Assembly (NCBI GenBank): GCA_964366455.1 | Contig: CAYISZ010000003.1 | Span: forward strand, 11,796 to 75,795 | Length of the DNA stretch: 64,000 nt | Direction: 5' to 3' | Source of the DNA: CAZLQR01 sp964366455 | Lineage (GTDB): Bacteria; Patescibacteriota; Microgenomatia; UBA1406; GWC2-37-13 | Shown: one piece after another, positions 42,664-51,227 of the stretch | How the letters are laid out: each line of letters starts with the position of its first letter | How positions within the stretch are numbered: position 1 is the first letter of the stretch | Translations under genes and position numbers: made by a program | Notes under the pieces: generated by a model | The model's database searches: none | What the model was told of the DNA's origin: nothing | What the model saw: only the letters and a program-made list of their open reading frames with translations

Positions 42664-43113
42664 TCAACTCTTTAGATATTCTTTCACTTCTCTCTTTTCG
42701 TTTCGCGCTACGTCTCTTTGCTTTTCTAGTTTGCGTTTTTCGATGTCTTTTCGACCTCGAACAAGAGCTATTTCTAACTTGATTAACGCACCCTTATTAT
42801 AACACGAAACAGGAGCGATGGTAAGCCCTGAAGCTCCGTGTATCTTGGTCTGTAGGCGCAGTAATTCGCTCTTATGAATGAGTAATTTGCGACTTCTTTT
42901 TGTTTCTTGTATATCTTTAGGTGCTAGTAGATAAGGATATATGTCTGCATTTACGAGAAAAAGTTCATTACCAAGAACCTTCACGTGCGAGTTGTCTAAA
43001 CTTAGTTTTTCCTCACGTACTGATTTGACCTCAGGTCCTGTTAACATAATGCCGACCTCAAGTTTTTCCAAAATCTCATAATCTCGTTGTAGTTTCCGAT
43101 TCACAATTTTCAT
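42664..43113 (-). CDS. smpB: SsrA-binding protein SmpB
   Basis: A 149-residue tmRNA partner: VNRKLQRDYEILEKLEVGIMLTGPEVKSVREEKLSL, then SELLRLQTKIHGASGLTIAPVSCYNKGALIKLEIALVRGRKDIEKR and a basic C-terminal helix. Normally VPxxxxxNxxG...; the cysteine/asparagine stretch SCYNKG is as expected. It is directly upstream of ssrA in the same direction, so one transcript may carry both. Confidence 0.96.
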   Translation of the reverse strand: MKIVNRKLQRDYEILEKLEVGIMLTGPEVKSVREEKLSLDNSHVKVLGNELFLVNADIYPYLLAPKDIQETKRSRKLLIHKSELLRLQTKIHGASGLTIAPVSCYNKGALIKLEIALVRGRKDIEKRKLEKQRDVARNEKREVKEYLKS

Positions 43114-43209
43114 ATTTCGACGTTGCTCAATATGATCCTGAGTTAATCGAATGGATCATGACCTAATTGTAGCATTGATTTTGGGACTCAAAGACACTAC
43201 AATCCGTTC

Positions 43210-44391
43210 GTGAAGAGACTACAACTAGCACTAGTTTTCCTTTTAGGATTTTTTTTACCAACTCAACTTGGAAAGCATTTTTTTCTGCCATTCTCCTATC
43301 TTTCTGGTGTACGGATCGATTACCTAGCCCCCACATTGTATGTGTTGGATATTATTGTTGTCGGACTCTACATAGCCTATCTCAAAAACTACAAAACTCT
43401 TCTTAGAAACACTTGGATTCAGCTATTTCTATTTGTCGCGGCTGTCGGGCTTTTCTTTGCAATCTCAAAAGAGATTGCTCTCTATAGGTATATAAAGATA
43501 ATTGAGCTGTTGATTGTGTTCGCCGCACTAAGAACACACAAGAAAAATCCAATAGTTTTTCTATATGGATTATTCGTATCTACAGTAGTTCAGTTCTACA
43601 TTGCGACGGCACAGTTCATCCAAAGATCTTCTCTTGATGGAATTTTTTACTTTCTAGGAGAGCGCCACCTGACGCTCTCAACTCCTGCGGTTGCAAAAAC
43701 AGCGCTCGATGGGATTGAGTTTCTTCGAGCTTATGGAACATTCTCACACCCAAATTCTTTGGCTGGTTTTTATTTATTAGTCTATGCATATTTACTTTTC
43801 CAAAAGAAGAATGCGCTTCCTTCTCTTCTAAATACTGTCTTCTTACTCCTATGCACCGCATTAATTTTTCTTTCCTTTTCTAAAGTAGCAATATTGGGAC
43901 TATTGCTTTTGACAGTAAAATATTTTGTTGTGAATTGGAAAGAATATAAAAACTGCCCCGTATGTGTTGGCTCTCGCATTATGTCGGTACTTATTCCGCT
44001 TGGAATAATTGTAGCCGCCGTTGGCGATCCTTTATCTGGGGAGAAAAGAATTGAGTTGATGCTTAATTCGATTAACATAGTCTCGACAAATGCTCTTGCT
44101 GGGGTTGGTCTTGGTAACTATGTGATTGCGCAAGAATCGTTTCCCAAACTTTTCTTAGGCTTAATCGGCCAACCTGTGCATAATATATTCTTGCTTACGG
44201 CTAGCGAGCTTGGTTTACCAATTGTTCTTGGCTTATTTGTAGTTCTTATAAAGCACCTGAAGAAAAATCGTTACAACTATCAAATTACCGCCGTGTTCTT
44301 TGTTTTATTTCTTACCGGTATGTTTGACCACTACTGGATAACTCTTGAGCAGAACTGGCTTCTTGCAGCGGCTGTTATTGCCTTACTTTAG
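43210..44391 (+). CDS. O-antigen ligase/polymerase-like membrane protein
   Basis: A 393-residue protein with about ten membrane helices and the Wzy/WaaL-type loop FLRAYGTFSHPNSLAGFYLL followed by ANTNALAGVGLG-like SIVSTNALAGVGLGNYV. It probably joins or polymerises lipid-linked glycans at the cell surface. The start is GTG, exactly 6 nt after TACAAT (43198-43203). Confidence 0.8.
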   Translation: MKRLQLALVFLLGFFLPTQLGKHFFLPFSYLSGVRIDYLAPTLYVLDIIVVGLYIAYLKNYKTLLRNTWIQLFLFVAAVGLFFAISKEIALYRYIKIIELLIVFAALRTHKKNPIVFLYGLFVSTVVQFYIATAQFIQRSSLDGIFYFLGERHLTLSTPAVAKTALDGIEFLRAYGTFSHPNSLAGFYLLVYAYLLFQKKNALPSLLNTVFLLLCTALIFLSFSKVAILGLLLLTVKYFVVNWKEYKNCPVCVGSRIMSVLIPLGIIVAAVGDPLSGEKRIELMLNSINIVSTNALAGVGLGNYVIAQESFPKLFLGLIGQPVHNIFLLTASELGLPIVLGLFVVLIKHLKKNRYNYQITAVFFVLFLTGMFDHYWITLEQNWLLAAAVIALL

Positions 44392-44931
44392 GGACTGTAG
44401 ATTCCCGGAGTTTTGATTATTCAAGGTAATAACAAAACTCAACCTTTCTTTCAGTGAACCTTTAAGTTCCTTCGAACTTCTCATTAGGATTTCGTTATGT
44501 TTCTTATTGCTTCTTGTCATCTGGTCTAATAGAGACGCAGTAGGAGTCTGACCTTGTATTTTCGCTGCGCTTAAGGTCTCGATGGTCTGCTCGAAGTACC
44601 TTTCCCCTTTAGAAAAAGTGTTAACAGCAAGCTCGTGCTTATTTTCATCTACTAACAACTCACCGGCACGAACGCGCTTATCCGATAGCTCAAGTTGAAG
44701 TCTTGCTTTTTTTTCATAATCCCTAATTACAAAAACCAAAACTTGATCACGAGAAGCCTTAAGTAGATAAAGTGGATGGTCGGGTAAAAGTCCTGGGAAT
44801 GGAAGCTCGTAATTGGTTTTGTTGTCAATGTTTAGTGAAACTGGTTGGGAATAATTAAAAAAATAAATGAATGGAGGAATTATTAAAAGTAGAAGAATTA
44901 ATAGAATGGGGGTTTGTAGTCGCTTAAACAT
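44383..44931 (-). CDS. DUF5667 domain protein, membrane-anchored
   Basis: A 182-residue protein with an N-terminal membrane helix and the DUF5667 pattern YELPFPGLLPDHPLYLLKASRDQVLVFVIRDYEKKARLQLELSDKRVRAGE, then a helical bundle. Function unknown; the family is common in Patescibacteria. The 3' end overlaps the ligase gene by 9 bp. Confidence 0.82.
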   Translation of the reverse strand: MFKRLQTPILLILLLLIIPPFIYFFNYSQPVSLNIDNKTNYELPFPGLLPDHPLYLLKASRDQVLVFVIRDYEKKARLQLELSDKRVRAGELLVDENKHELAVNTFSKGERYFEQTIETLSAAKIQGQTPTASLLDQMTRSNKKHNEILMRSSKELKGSLKERLSFVITLNNQNSGNLQSLK

Positions 44932-44961
44932 ACACTATTATACTGGATTTGGTAAAAATAA

Positions 44962-44994
44962 AACAACCCCGTTACACGAACCCACGGGGTTGTT
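44962..44994 (-). terminator. Rho-independent terminator of HU gene
   Basis: An 11-bp perfect stem AACAACCCCGT/ACGGGGTTGTT with an 11-nt loop; on the minus strand it is followed by TTATTTTTACC. Located about 40 bp past the HU stop. Confidence 0.85.
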
Positions 44995-45008
44995 TATCAA
45001 TCTCGCTA

Positions 45009-45024
45009 TCCGCCAGCTGGCGGA
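45009..45024. repeat. Perfect 16-bp palindrome at the HU 3' end
   Basis: TCCGCCAG with its exact complement CTGGCGGA, 6 bp past the HU stop codon. A second GC-rich palindromic element type beside the CCTGCC family. Confidence 0.75.
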
Positions 45025-45030
45025 GGCGGA

Positions 45031-45303
45031 TTATTTAACCATTCTCTTTAAAGATTTACCTGCTGTAAATCCTGGAGTCTTGGTTGCTGGAATCTGAATC
45101 TCTGCACCAGTTTGTGGATTACGACCCTTACGAGAAGCGCGTCGTCGTACTACAAAGGTACCGAAACCAGTCACAACTACTTTCTCACCTCTTTTCATTG
45201 CTGCGGATATTGATGAGAATACAGTGTTAACTGAATCCTTCGCTGCCTTTGAGGTAAGTCCTGCTTTTTTAGCAACTTGTGCTACTAAGTCTGCTTTTGT
45301 CAT
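45031..45303 (-). CDS. hup: HU-family DNA-binding protein
   Basis: A 90-residue nucleoid protein: MTKADLVAQVAKKAGL, GFGTFVVRRRASRKGRNPQTGAEIQI and PGFTAGKSLKRMVK. It has its own strong promoter, a leader of about 90 nt with a hairpin, a strong AAAGGTGGTGAT ribosome site and a terminator, all signs of high expression. Confidence 0.97.
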   Translation of the reverse strand: MTKADLVAQVAKKAGLTSKAAKDSVNTVFSSISAAMKRGEKVVVTGFGTFVVRRRASRKGRNPQTGAEIQIPATKTPGFTAGKSLKRMVK

Positions 45304-45388
45304 TTACAATCACCACCTTTAGATTGACCTGAACTGTTAATTAAAAACTATGTTTTTAGATTAGCTGTTGCAACAGCAAATCACGAAA

Positions 45389-45417
45389 AGAATAGTATTT
45401 TTTTACTGTCGTGTCAA
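45389..45417 (-). promoter_or_regulatory. HU promoter
   Basis: Read leftward: TTGACA (45412-45417), 17-nt spacer, TATTCT (45389-45394). The leader then contains the perfect palindrome GCTGTTGCAACAGC (45364-45377) and the ribosome site AAAGGTGGTGAT just before the ATG. Confidence 0.8.
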
Positions 45418-45505
45418 TCCATATTAAAACTATCTTTTCATAACAATCTATATCAAAAGCAGAATGAAGTTTGGAGCATATGAAGGAGATAAAAATTGAT
45501 GCCAA

Positions 45506-45622
45506 TTTTAAAGCTCAAATGACAAAGATCAAATGTCAAACAAAAATACTAAATCCAAAGCGCTAATTGAGATTTGGAACTTTGAGCTTTATTTGATATT
45601 TGGATTTTGAGTTTGGATTTTT
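45506..45622. repeat. 7-nt-period repeat block
   Basis: Units such as GCTCAAA, TGACAAA, GATCAAA, TGTCAAA on the left and TTTGGAA, CTTTGAG, TGGATTT on the right of a GCGCT centre; the halves are roughly complementary, so the block can fold as a long imperfect stem. It ends at the RNase Y stop. With the HU leader it explains the 320-bp gene-free gap. Confidence 0.75.
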
Positions 45623-45624
45623 AC

Positions 45625-47145
45625 TTATATCTTCGTCACTGCTTCTGCACGAGACTCACGAATGATAGTGACTTTAATCTGACCTGGGAAGACGTCGAAC
45701 TTTTTCTCAAGCTCTTCTCTTATCTTCTGGGCCATTACGGTCATCTCATCATCTGTAACTTCGTCAGGTCGAACAATTACTCGCAGTTCACGACCTGCCT
45801 GAAGAGCATATGCATCGCGAACTCCTTTCTGTCCCTTTGCAGCTTCCTCAATAGTCTTAATCCTTTTTAGATACTCCTCAAAATCCTCGTGACGAGCTCC
45901 TGGCCGTCCACCTGAGACCGCATCTGAAATGTACACGATTACTCCTTCAACCGAAGTGAAAGGAACGTCTTCATGATGAGACGCAATGGTGTCTATTACT
46001 GCCTGTGGGAAACGGTGTTTTTTAGCAAACTCCACCCCCAAAGTCACATGATTTCCACCACCCTCTTTTGCATCTATTACCTTACCGATATCGTGAAGTA
46101 GACACCCCAACTTCACAACATTTACATCGGCGCCTATCTCCTGTGCGATTCCAATACCTATCTTTGTCTCTTCAAGAGTGTGAAGAATCATGTTTTGACC
46201 GTATGAGTATCGGTATTTAAATCGTCCAAGTGCCTGCGTCACCTCGGCTGGAAGATTGTAGACTCCGACTTTATGAGCTAGCTCTTCTCCGGCTTTAAAC
46301 ATTATCTGATCAAGCTCTTTAGTAACCTGAGCTACTATTTCCTCGATTCTTTGAGGTTGAATACGACCGTCTCTAATCAATCGCTCAAGTGAAATTCGCG
46401 CAATCTCTCGTTTTACAGCATTGAACGAGGACAGCTTGATAACTCCCTCCTCCTCAAGATCCACATCAACTCCTGTTGCGAGCTCAAATGATCGAATATT
46501 ACGACCATCTTTTCCAATAATTCTTCCTTTTACATCGTCGCTTGGAAGAGTAAATGTAGAAAGTGTATACTCGGCGACGTAGTCAGTTGCCCCATGTTTC
46601 ATTGAGTCGACAAGAATGTCCTTCGCCTTTGCCTCAACGGTTATTTTCATCTCTTCCTCAGCTGCTTTAATTCTCTTGGCGATGTCTCCTTTTAGTTTAT
46701 CTTCCCATCCGGTTAAAAGAACCTGCTTGGCTTCATCCTTAGACATGCCAGCAACCTTCTCCACCTTCTGAAGAAGAGTCTCTTTTACGGTTTCCAGTTC
46801 TTTACGTATCTTTTCTACAACAGCTCTTTCTTTTTCTGAGTCCTGCTCTTTTTGTCCCAACTGCTGCTCGCGCCTAATGAGTTGTTTTTCCAACTCCATC
46901 GCATCCTGGGTAAGTTTTCGTGACTCTTGCTGAGCTTGTTCTTTTATTCGGTACGCCTCGTCACGTGCTCGCTGCACCATCGCCTGAACGTCAGGTGTTG
47001 GAGCTGCTGGTTGAGTAGGCTGTTGGACTCTAACCTCTGGCTTGGCAGTGTCTTCCTTTGAGGGAGCGGCAGCTTCTTTGCTACCCTGCTTTTCTAAATT
47101 TTCTAATAGTTTACGAAGGAGTACCTCTAGTGCTGCGGTGTTCAT
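45625..47145 (-). CDS. rny: Ribonuclease Y, without membrane anchor
   Basis: A 506-residue endoribonuclease: a long coiled coil (about 55-165), KH domain with GRIIGKDGRNIRSFELATGVDV, and HD domain with HDIGK (351-355) and ASHHEDVP. RNase Y normally starts with a membrane helix; here residues 1-55 are hydrophilic and Pro/Gln/Ala-rich (PTQPAAPTPD). So the enzyme is predicted to be cytosolic or held by a partner. It would start mRNA decay. Confidence 0.95.
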   Translation of the reverse strand: MNTAALEVLLRKLLENLEKQGSKEAAAPSKEDTAKPEVRVQQPTQPAAPTPDVQAMVQRARDEAYRIKEQAQQESRKLTQDAMELEKQLIRREQQLGQKEQDSEKERAVVEKIRKELETVKETLLQKVEKVAGMSKDEAKQVLLTGWEDKLKGDIAKRIKAAEEEMKITVEAKAKDILVDSMKHGATDYVAEYTLSTFTLPSDDVKGRIIGKDGRNIRSFELATGVDVDLEEEGVIKLSSFNAVKREIARISLERLIRDGRIQPQRIEEIVAQVTKELDQIMFKAGEELAHKVGVYNLPAEVTQALGRFKYRYSYGQNMILHTLEETKIGIGIAQEIGADVNVVKLGCLLHDIGKVIDAKEGGGNHVTLGVEFAKKHRFPQAVIDTIASHHEDVPFTSVEGVIVYISDAVSGGRPGARHEDFEEYLKRIKTIEEAAKGQKGVRDAYALQAGRELRVIVRPDEVTDDEMTVMAQKIREELEKKFDVFPGQIKVTIIRESRAEAVTKI

Positions 47146-47309
47146 ATGTTTGAAATAATAAGAAGAAGGTTGTAGGAGTTGGACTACATTAGGCCACCAA
47201 TAAATCGCTCAATGTTGCGCGAGAAATGGATGAGTTAATAATGTAGTTCATACTCAACGATACAATCTTCTAAATGAATAATAAAGGATAACTTACTAAT
47301 AGCGATATT
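47146..47309. other. recX-rny spacer, 164 bp
   Basis: AT-rich, no ORF or RNA fold recognised; probably holds the rny promoter and leader. Confidence 0.4.
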
Positions 47310-47807
47310 TTACTCTTTTTCCTCAATTTCCGCAATGGCTCTTTTAATTATGCTGTAACCAAAGCCTTTCCTTTGCAGAAATGCAGCGGCTTTTTCAAAA
47401 CGTTTTCGCTTACCCTGCCTGCCGACAGGCAGGTCTTCTCTATTGATCCTCCTCCACTGTGATCGCAGTGCCTTTAGAGCGCTTTCATCCTCATCGATAA
47501 AATTCTCCTCAAAGTATGCTCCGATAACATCGCTCGACACACCCCTAACTCTTAGTTCATTTTTAAGATATGCGACCGACTTTTTTTTAGAGCTCCCTCT
47601 TATCTCCACAAACCAAACTACAAACTGCGAATCATCAATAAGTTTTTGGTCAATTAATTTCTTAAGCGTTTTATTTGAAGAGTTTTCCGAGTAAGAAAAT
47701 TTTTTAGCTTTTTTCTCAAGGTACTGAAGCATCTCGCTCTCTGTGCGAGGTCTAAATCGAAGATAAAAATATGCAAAATTTAGAAGTCGACTTACTTCAG
47801 TGTCCAT
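47310..47807 (-). CDS. recX: Regulatory protein RecX
   Basis: A 165-residue RecA modulator made of three-helix repeats (LRFRPRTESEMLQYLEKKA, LIDDSQFVVWFVEIRG, LKNELRVRGVSSDVI). It starts 19 bp after recA. Residues 126-132 (LPVGRQG) are coded by a 20-bp GC-rich palindrome of the kind otherwise found between genes, an in-frame insertion in a charged loop. TATACT lies 7 nt before the ATG, so recX also has its own promoter. Confidence 0.9.
   Translation of the reverse strand: MDTEVSRLLNFAYFYLRFRPRTESEMLQYLEKKAKKFSYSENSSNKTLKKLIDQKLIDDSQFVVWFVEIRGSSKKKSVAYLKNELRVRGVSSDVIGAYFEENFIDEDESALKALRSQWRRINREDLPVGRQGKRKRFEKAAAFLQRKGFGYSIIKRAIAEIEEKE
47414..47433. repeat. Palindromic element inside recX
   Basis: CCTGCCTG-CCGA-CAGGCAGG, within the coding frame, encoding LPVGRQG. 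Close relative of the palindromes at 8890 and 35583. Confidence 0.85.
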
Positions 47808-47825
47808 TGAGTAGAGTATAGAAGA

Positions 47826-48845
47826 TTATTTTGGCTTAATGAGTTTTTTTTCTAGCTCATCAACAATCTGCTTAAATAGTTTCGGATCCTGAGTGAAGGT
47901 TTCCTTCAGCTGTTCCTTACCTTGCGCAAGAACTCTATCTCCCATCTTAAGAAATGCTCCGCTTTTAGTTATTATTCCTGATGTGATCGCTGCCTCAATA
48001 ATATTTTCGTTCCGATCGATCCCATTAGCATCGATTACAAACTCCGCTTCTTTAAACGGTGGCGCCAGTTTATTTTTCACAATCTTTACGCGATGTCGAG
48101 AACCATAGACCATGTTATTTCTTTTTAGTGTCTCTATTTTTCTAATGTCCATACGAACCGATGCGTAAAACTTTGTAGCAAGTCCTCCGGGTGTCGTCTC
48201 TGGATTACCAAACATAATTCCAATTTTAAGTCTCAGCTGATTTGTAAAAAGGATTGATGTCTTGGACTTTGAAACAACACCAGTTAATTTACGGAGCGCT
48301 TGAGACATAAGCCTTGCTTGAAGTCCCATCTGCGCATCTCCCATTTCTCCCTCGATCTCAGCTCTTGGCACTAGTGCCGCAATCGAGTCAACAACTACGA
48401 GATCTACGCCACCTGACCGAATAAGAGCTTCTACTATCTCGAGAGCTTGCTCTCCAGTATCTGGCTGGGAAATTAACAAATCATTTAACTTAACTCCTAA
48501 AATTTCTGCCCAGACTGGATCAAGAGCATGCTCCACGTCGACAAATGCTGCAATACCTCCCGCTTTTTGAACTTCGGCAATAATTGAGAGACAGACGGTG
48601 GTTTTACCAGAGGCTTCTGGACCGAAGATTTCCATAATTCTCCCTTTTGGAACTCCTCCGATACCAAGAGCCACGTCAAGAGGCAGTATTCCAGTTTTGA
48701 TAACATCATCTGGATGAGGTGCGGGTTTCTCACCTAGTCGCATTATCGATCCTCGACCGAATTGTTTTTGGATTTGCTCGATTGCAAGATTTACTGCATC
48801 GTTTCTTGCGCTTTGTTTTTCTACTTTATCGTTTGGATTTTTCAT
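47826..48845 (-). CDS. recA: Recombinase RecA
   Basis: A 339-residue strand-exchange ATPase: P-loop GPEASGKT (75-82), DVEHALDPVWAEILGV, VVVDSIAALVPRAEIEGEMGD, loop L2 region NQLRLKIGIMFGNPETTPGG. The C-terminus is basic (KKLIKPK) where most RecA proteins have an acidic tail. Followed by recX. Confidence 0.98.
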   Translation of the reverse strand: MKNPNDKVEKQSARNDAVNLAIEQIQKQFGRGSIMRLGEKPAPHPDDVIKTGILPLDVALGIGGVPKGRIMEIFGPEASGKTTVCLSIIAEVQKAGGIAAFVDVEHALDPVWAEILGVKLNDLLISQPDTGEQALEIVEALIRSGGVDLVVVDSIAALVPRAEIEGEMGDAQMGLQARLMSQALRKLTGVVSKSKTSILFTNQLRLKIGIMFGNPETTPGGLATKFYASVRMDIRKIETLKRNNMVYGSRHRVKIVKNKLAPPFKEAEFVIDANGIDRNENIIEAAITSGIITKSGAFLKMGDRVLAQGKEQLKETFTQDPKLFKQIVDELEKKLIKPK

Positions 48846-48891
48846 CGCCCTTATTTTTACACCCTTTCATTGAAGTTTGCAAGAAGAAAGT

Positions 48892-49815
48892 TTAAAGAAT
48901 ATATAGAAGCAGAATTACCGTAAGTCCCCAGAGACCCATTGTGATAATTAGCGGCTTGTCTTTTGTAATTGTTTTTTCTGGACGTTCGCCCTCCGACTTG
49001 TCATACAGAAGCTGCGCGTATCGCGCAATACCGTAGACAACGAACGGGATTGTCACCATCATCCATTTTCTTGCTTCAAACTGAGGAACGATTGTATTAA
49101 AAAACTCGGTAAATTCAGTTTTCTCATTCGATATTCGTTCGAAGTAAGTATAAAACGAGTACGCAAGAATCGTTGAGGTGGCGAAGGTTGTGGTAAGAAA
49201 TCCTAATAGGTGTTCGTGGTATGACATTAGCGACGCACGAGCCTCACGACCATAAGCTGTAAGCTCTGCATCTCTTTTAACCGTTGCGACAAAAAGCGAT
49301 CCGAAGAAAATCGTGAACATAAGCCAAATTGGAATTGCCAAACCCGTAGCAACAACCCCCGCAAAGGCACGGATCATAAACGAAAGAGAGATTGTAAATA
49401 TATCGATAATTGGATGTTTTTTAAGATAGAGTGAATATACAATGTGAAGCACTAGAAATAACAATGAGATAAAAAAGAACTGCACTGAGAATAAAAGAGC
49501 TAGAACTAGAGAAACAATTACTAAAATAAATACGGTAAAGGTTGCTTCTTGGATAGAAATTCTTCCAGAGGCTATTGGCCTGAATCGCTTGATAGGATGC
49601 TTTTTATCGTTTGGGTAATCAACTATGTCATTAAAGACATAGGATGTGGAAGAAAGTAAACAGAATAGAAAAAATGCTTCCATTGTCTGTAATAAAACTG
49701 GCTGATTAAATAGTTCACCAGAGAAAATTACAGCAGTAAAAACAACTAGATTTTTGATCCATTGATTTGCTCGCAGAGACCTGAGAATAAGAAAGAGTCT
49801 GTTGTCCGTATTCAC
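48892..49815 (-). CDS. UbiA-family decaprenyl-phosphate phosphoribosyltransferase-like
   Basis: A membrane prenyltransferase with about nine helices; diagnostic NDIVDYPNDKKHP, RPIASG and the second aspartate motif VKRDAELTAYGREA. This pattern is that of the enzyme putting phosphoribose on decaprenyl phosphate in arabinan synthesis. A frame opens at 49848, with ATGs at 49848 and 49824, but TATAAT (49823-49828) overlaps those codons; a GTG at 49815 lies 7 nt after it and is taken as start. It is divergent from a sugar-phosphate gene pair. Confidence 0.85.
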   Translation of the reverse strand: MNTDNRLFLILRSLRANQWIKNLVVFTAVIFSGELFNQPVLLQTMEAFFLFCLLSSTSYVFNDIVDYPNDKKHPIKRFRPIASGRISIQEATFTVFILVIVSLVLALLFSVQFFFISLLFLVLHIVYSLYLKKHPIIDIFTISLSFMIRAFAGVVATGLAIPIWLMFTIFFGSLFVATVKRDAELTAYGREARASLMSYHEHLLGFLTTTFATSTILAYSFYTYFERISNEKTEFTEFFNTIVPQFEARKWMMVTIPFVVYGIARYAQLLYDKSEGERPEKTITKDKPLIITMGLWGLTVILLLYIL

Positions 49816-49861
49816 AACTTGCATTATACAATATTGCTCTTGTATCATTCATCTTGTTGTT

Positions 49862-50293
49862 ATGAGTATTGTTTTTGACCCAAAAAATCTAGTTCCTACA
49901 TTTGTAAATAGAGTTGAAAAACCTTGGGGTTATGAAATTCACTGGACTAATCCTAATCTTCCTTATATGGGTAAAATCCTTCATGTAAATGCGGGGAAAA
50001 GATTGTCGCTACAACGCCATGATAAGAAACAAGAGACTTGGTTTATGATGAATGGGAAGGCAAAAGCGATGTTTGACAATGATGGGGGTGAACTTGTTGA
50101 GGTAGAGCTTGAGTATGGGAAAGGTTACACAAATGCGGTGGGTCAACGTCATCGACTAATTGGTATTACTGACTGCGACGTTATAGAAGTTTCTACTCCA
50201 GAAATTGGCGTGACCGAACGACTCGAAGACGACTATAAGAGACCTGATGAAACTGAAGAAGTCCGCAAACAAAAAAATCGTGGCTGGAAATAA
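49862..50293 (+). CDS. Cupin, mannose-6-phosphate isomerase type II-like
   Basis: A 143-residue single cupin: VEKPWGYEIHWT, GKRLSLQRHDKKQETWFMMNGKA, GQRHRLIGITDCDVIEVSTPE, with metal-ligand histidines in RHDKKQE and QRH. This is the stand-alone form of the GMP/PMI C-terminal domain. The frame opens at 49802, but ATG 49862 gives the proper N-terminus. 3 bp before the SIS-like gene, so an operon. Confidence 0.88.
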   Translation: MSIVFDPKNLVPTFVNRVEKPWGYEIHWTNPNLPYMGKILHVNAGKRLSLQRHDKKQETWFMMNGKAKAMFDNDGGELVEVELEYGKGYTNAVGQRHRLIGITDCDVIEVSTPEIGVTERLEDDYKRPDETEEVRKQKNRGWK

Positions 50294-50296
50294 TCT

Positions 50297-51214
50297 ATGA
50301 AATTACCAAGACTGGACGAAATCGTTCTTCAGGCGTTAGACTTTTTTATAAGTACCCCACCGCCAAAACTCGATGTATCTCAGTTTTCATTTCCATTTGT
50401 CATTGGGAGCGGGAATGCTAGTCACACAGGGAGAATCATCTTTTCGGGAAGGTCTGCAATTATCGGGGACGAAACAACTTTTAAATCTTATGCAAAATCA
50501 TACTCGGATGCTGTTGCGCAAAAACTTATTAAAGACGCTGTAATTATTTCTTCCTCCGGAGAAAAAGATTCGGTATGGGAAGTAGAACTTGCAAAATCAA
50601 TGGGGTTAAAAACTACACTGCTAACCTGTAAGCCAAACTCAACTGCAGCTAAAATCGCAGATCAGGTTATCTCATATAAAAGTATTGCCGAACCATATAC
50701 CTATAACACGTCTACATATCTTGGAATGATACTGTCAACAACCAATGAAAATGCTCGCGACATAAAAGCATTCATAGAAGGTCTAGCCGTTCCTAAAAAC
50801 TTTTCAACCTACGAAGCTTATGCGTTTGTGCTTCCTGATGAATACGCAAATGTAGCGCCAATGATAGAGATCAAGCGCGATGAGCTGTTTGGTCCTCATC
50901 TAATGATTCGGGCAAACTCCCAAGGTTTCTCAAGGCATGCGAAGTTTGTTCATCCGTGGGAGAAAGAATTAGTTATATCAATTGGAAATGAGAATCCACA
51001 TTTTGGTCACCCAGATCATCGTTGGTTTATTCCCCTGCCTAAAAATGCGGGGTTTGGTTTAATAAAGGCTTTGTCTTACTATCTTTGCGGACTACTACAG
51101 CGAGATAAATATCCTTATTTTATGGAAAATGTAGAAAACTTCTGCAACGACTACGGACCAAAAGCCTACGGAGCTCCTCAGAAGTTTGACGTGATTGTCC
51201 CCGCAAACGATTAA
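50297..51214 (+). CDS. SIS-domain-like sugar-phosphate protein
   Basis: A 305-residue protein. VIGSGNASHTGRIIF and AVIISSSGEKDSVWEVELAKSMGLKTTLLTCKPNSTAAKIADQVISY have the pattern of sugar isomerase (SIS) domains, and the second half is of unclear fold. With the PMI-type cupin it suggests sugar-phosphate isomerisation for nucleotide-sugar supply (inference); it might be a divergent phosphomannose/phosphoglucose isomerase. Confidence 0.68.
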   Translation: MKLPRLDEIVLQALDFFISTPPPKLDVSQFSFPFVIGSGNASHTGRIIFSGRSAIIGDETTFKSYAKSYSDAVAQKLIKDAVIISSSGEKDSVWEVELAKSMGLKTTLLTCKPNSTAAKIADQVISYKSIAEPYTYNTSTYLGMILSTTNENARDIKAFIEGLAVPKNFSTYEAYAFVLPDEYANVAPMIEIKRDELFGPHLMIRANSQGFSRHAKFVHPWEKELVISIGNENPHFGHPDHRWFIPLPKNAGFGLIKALSYYLCGLLQRDKYPYFMENVENFCNDYGPKAYGAPQKFDVIVPAND

Positions 51215-51227
51215 TATAGCTAAGTAA

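Noticed and set aside
42555..42782. Plus-strand ORF across smpB 3' end
   Set aside because: Antisense to smpB and the spacer before tmRNA; low-complexity product.
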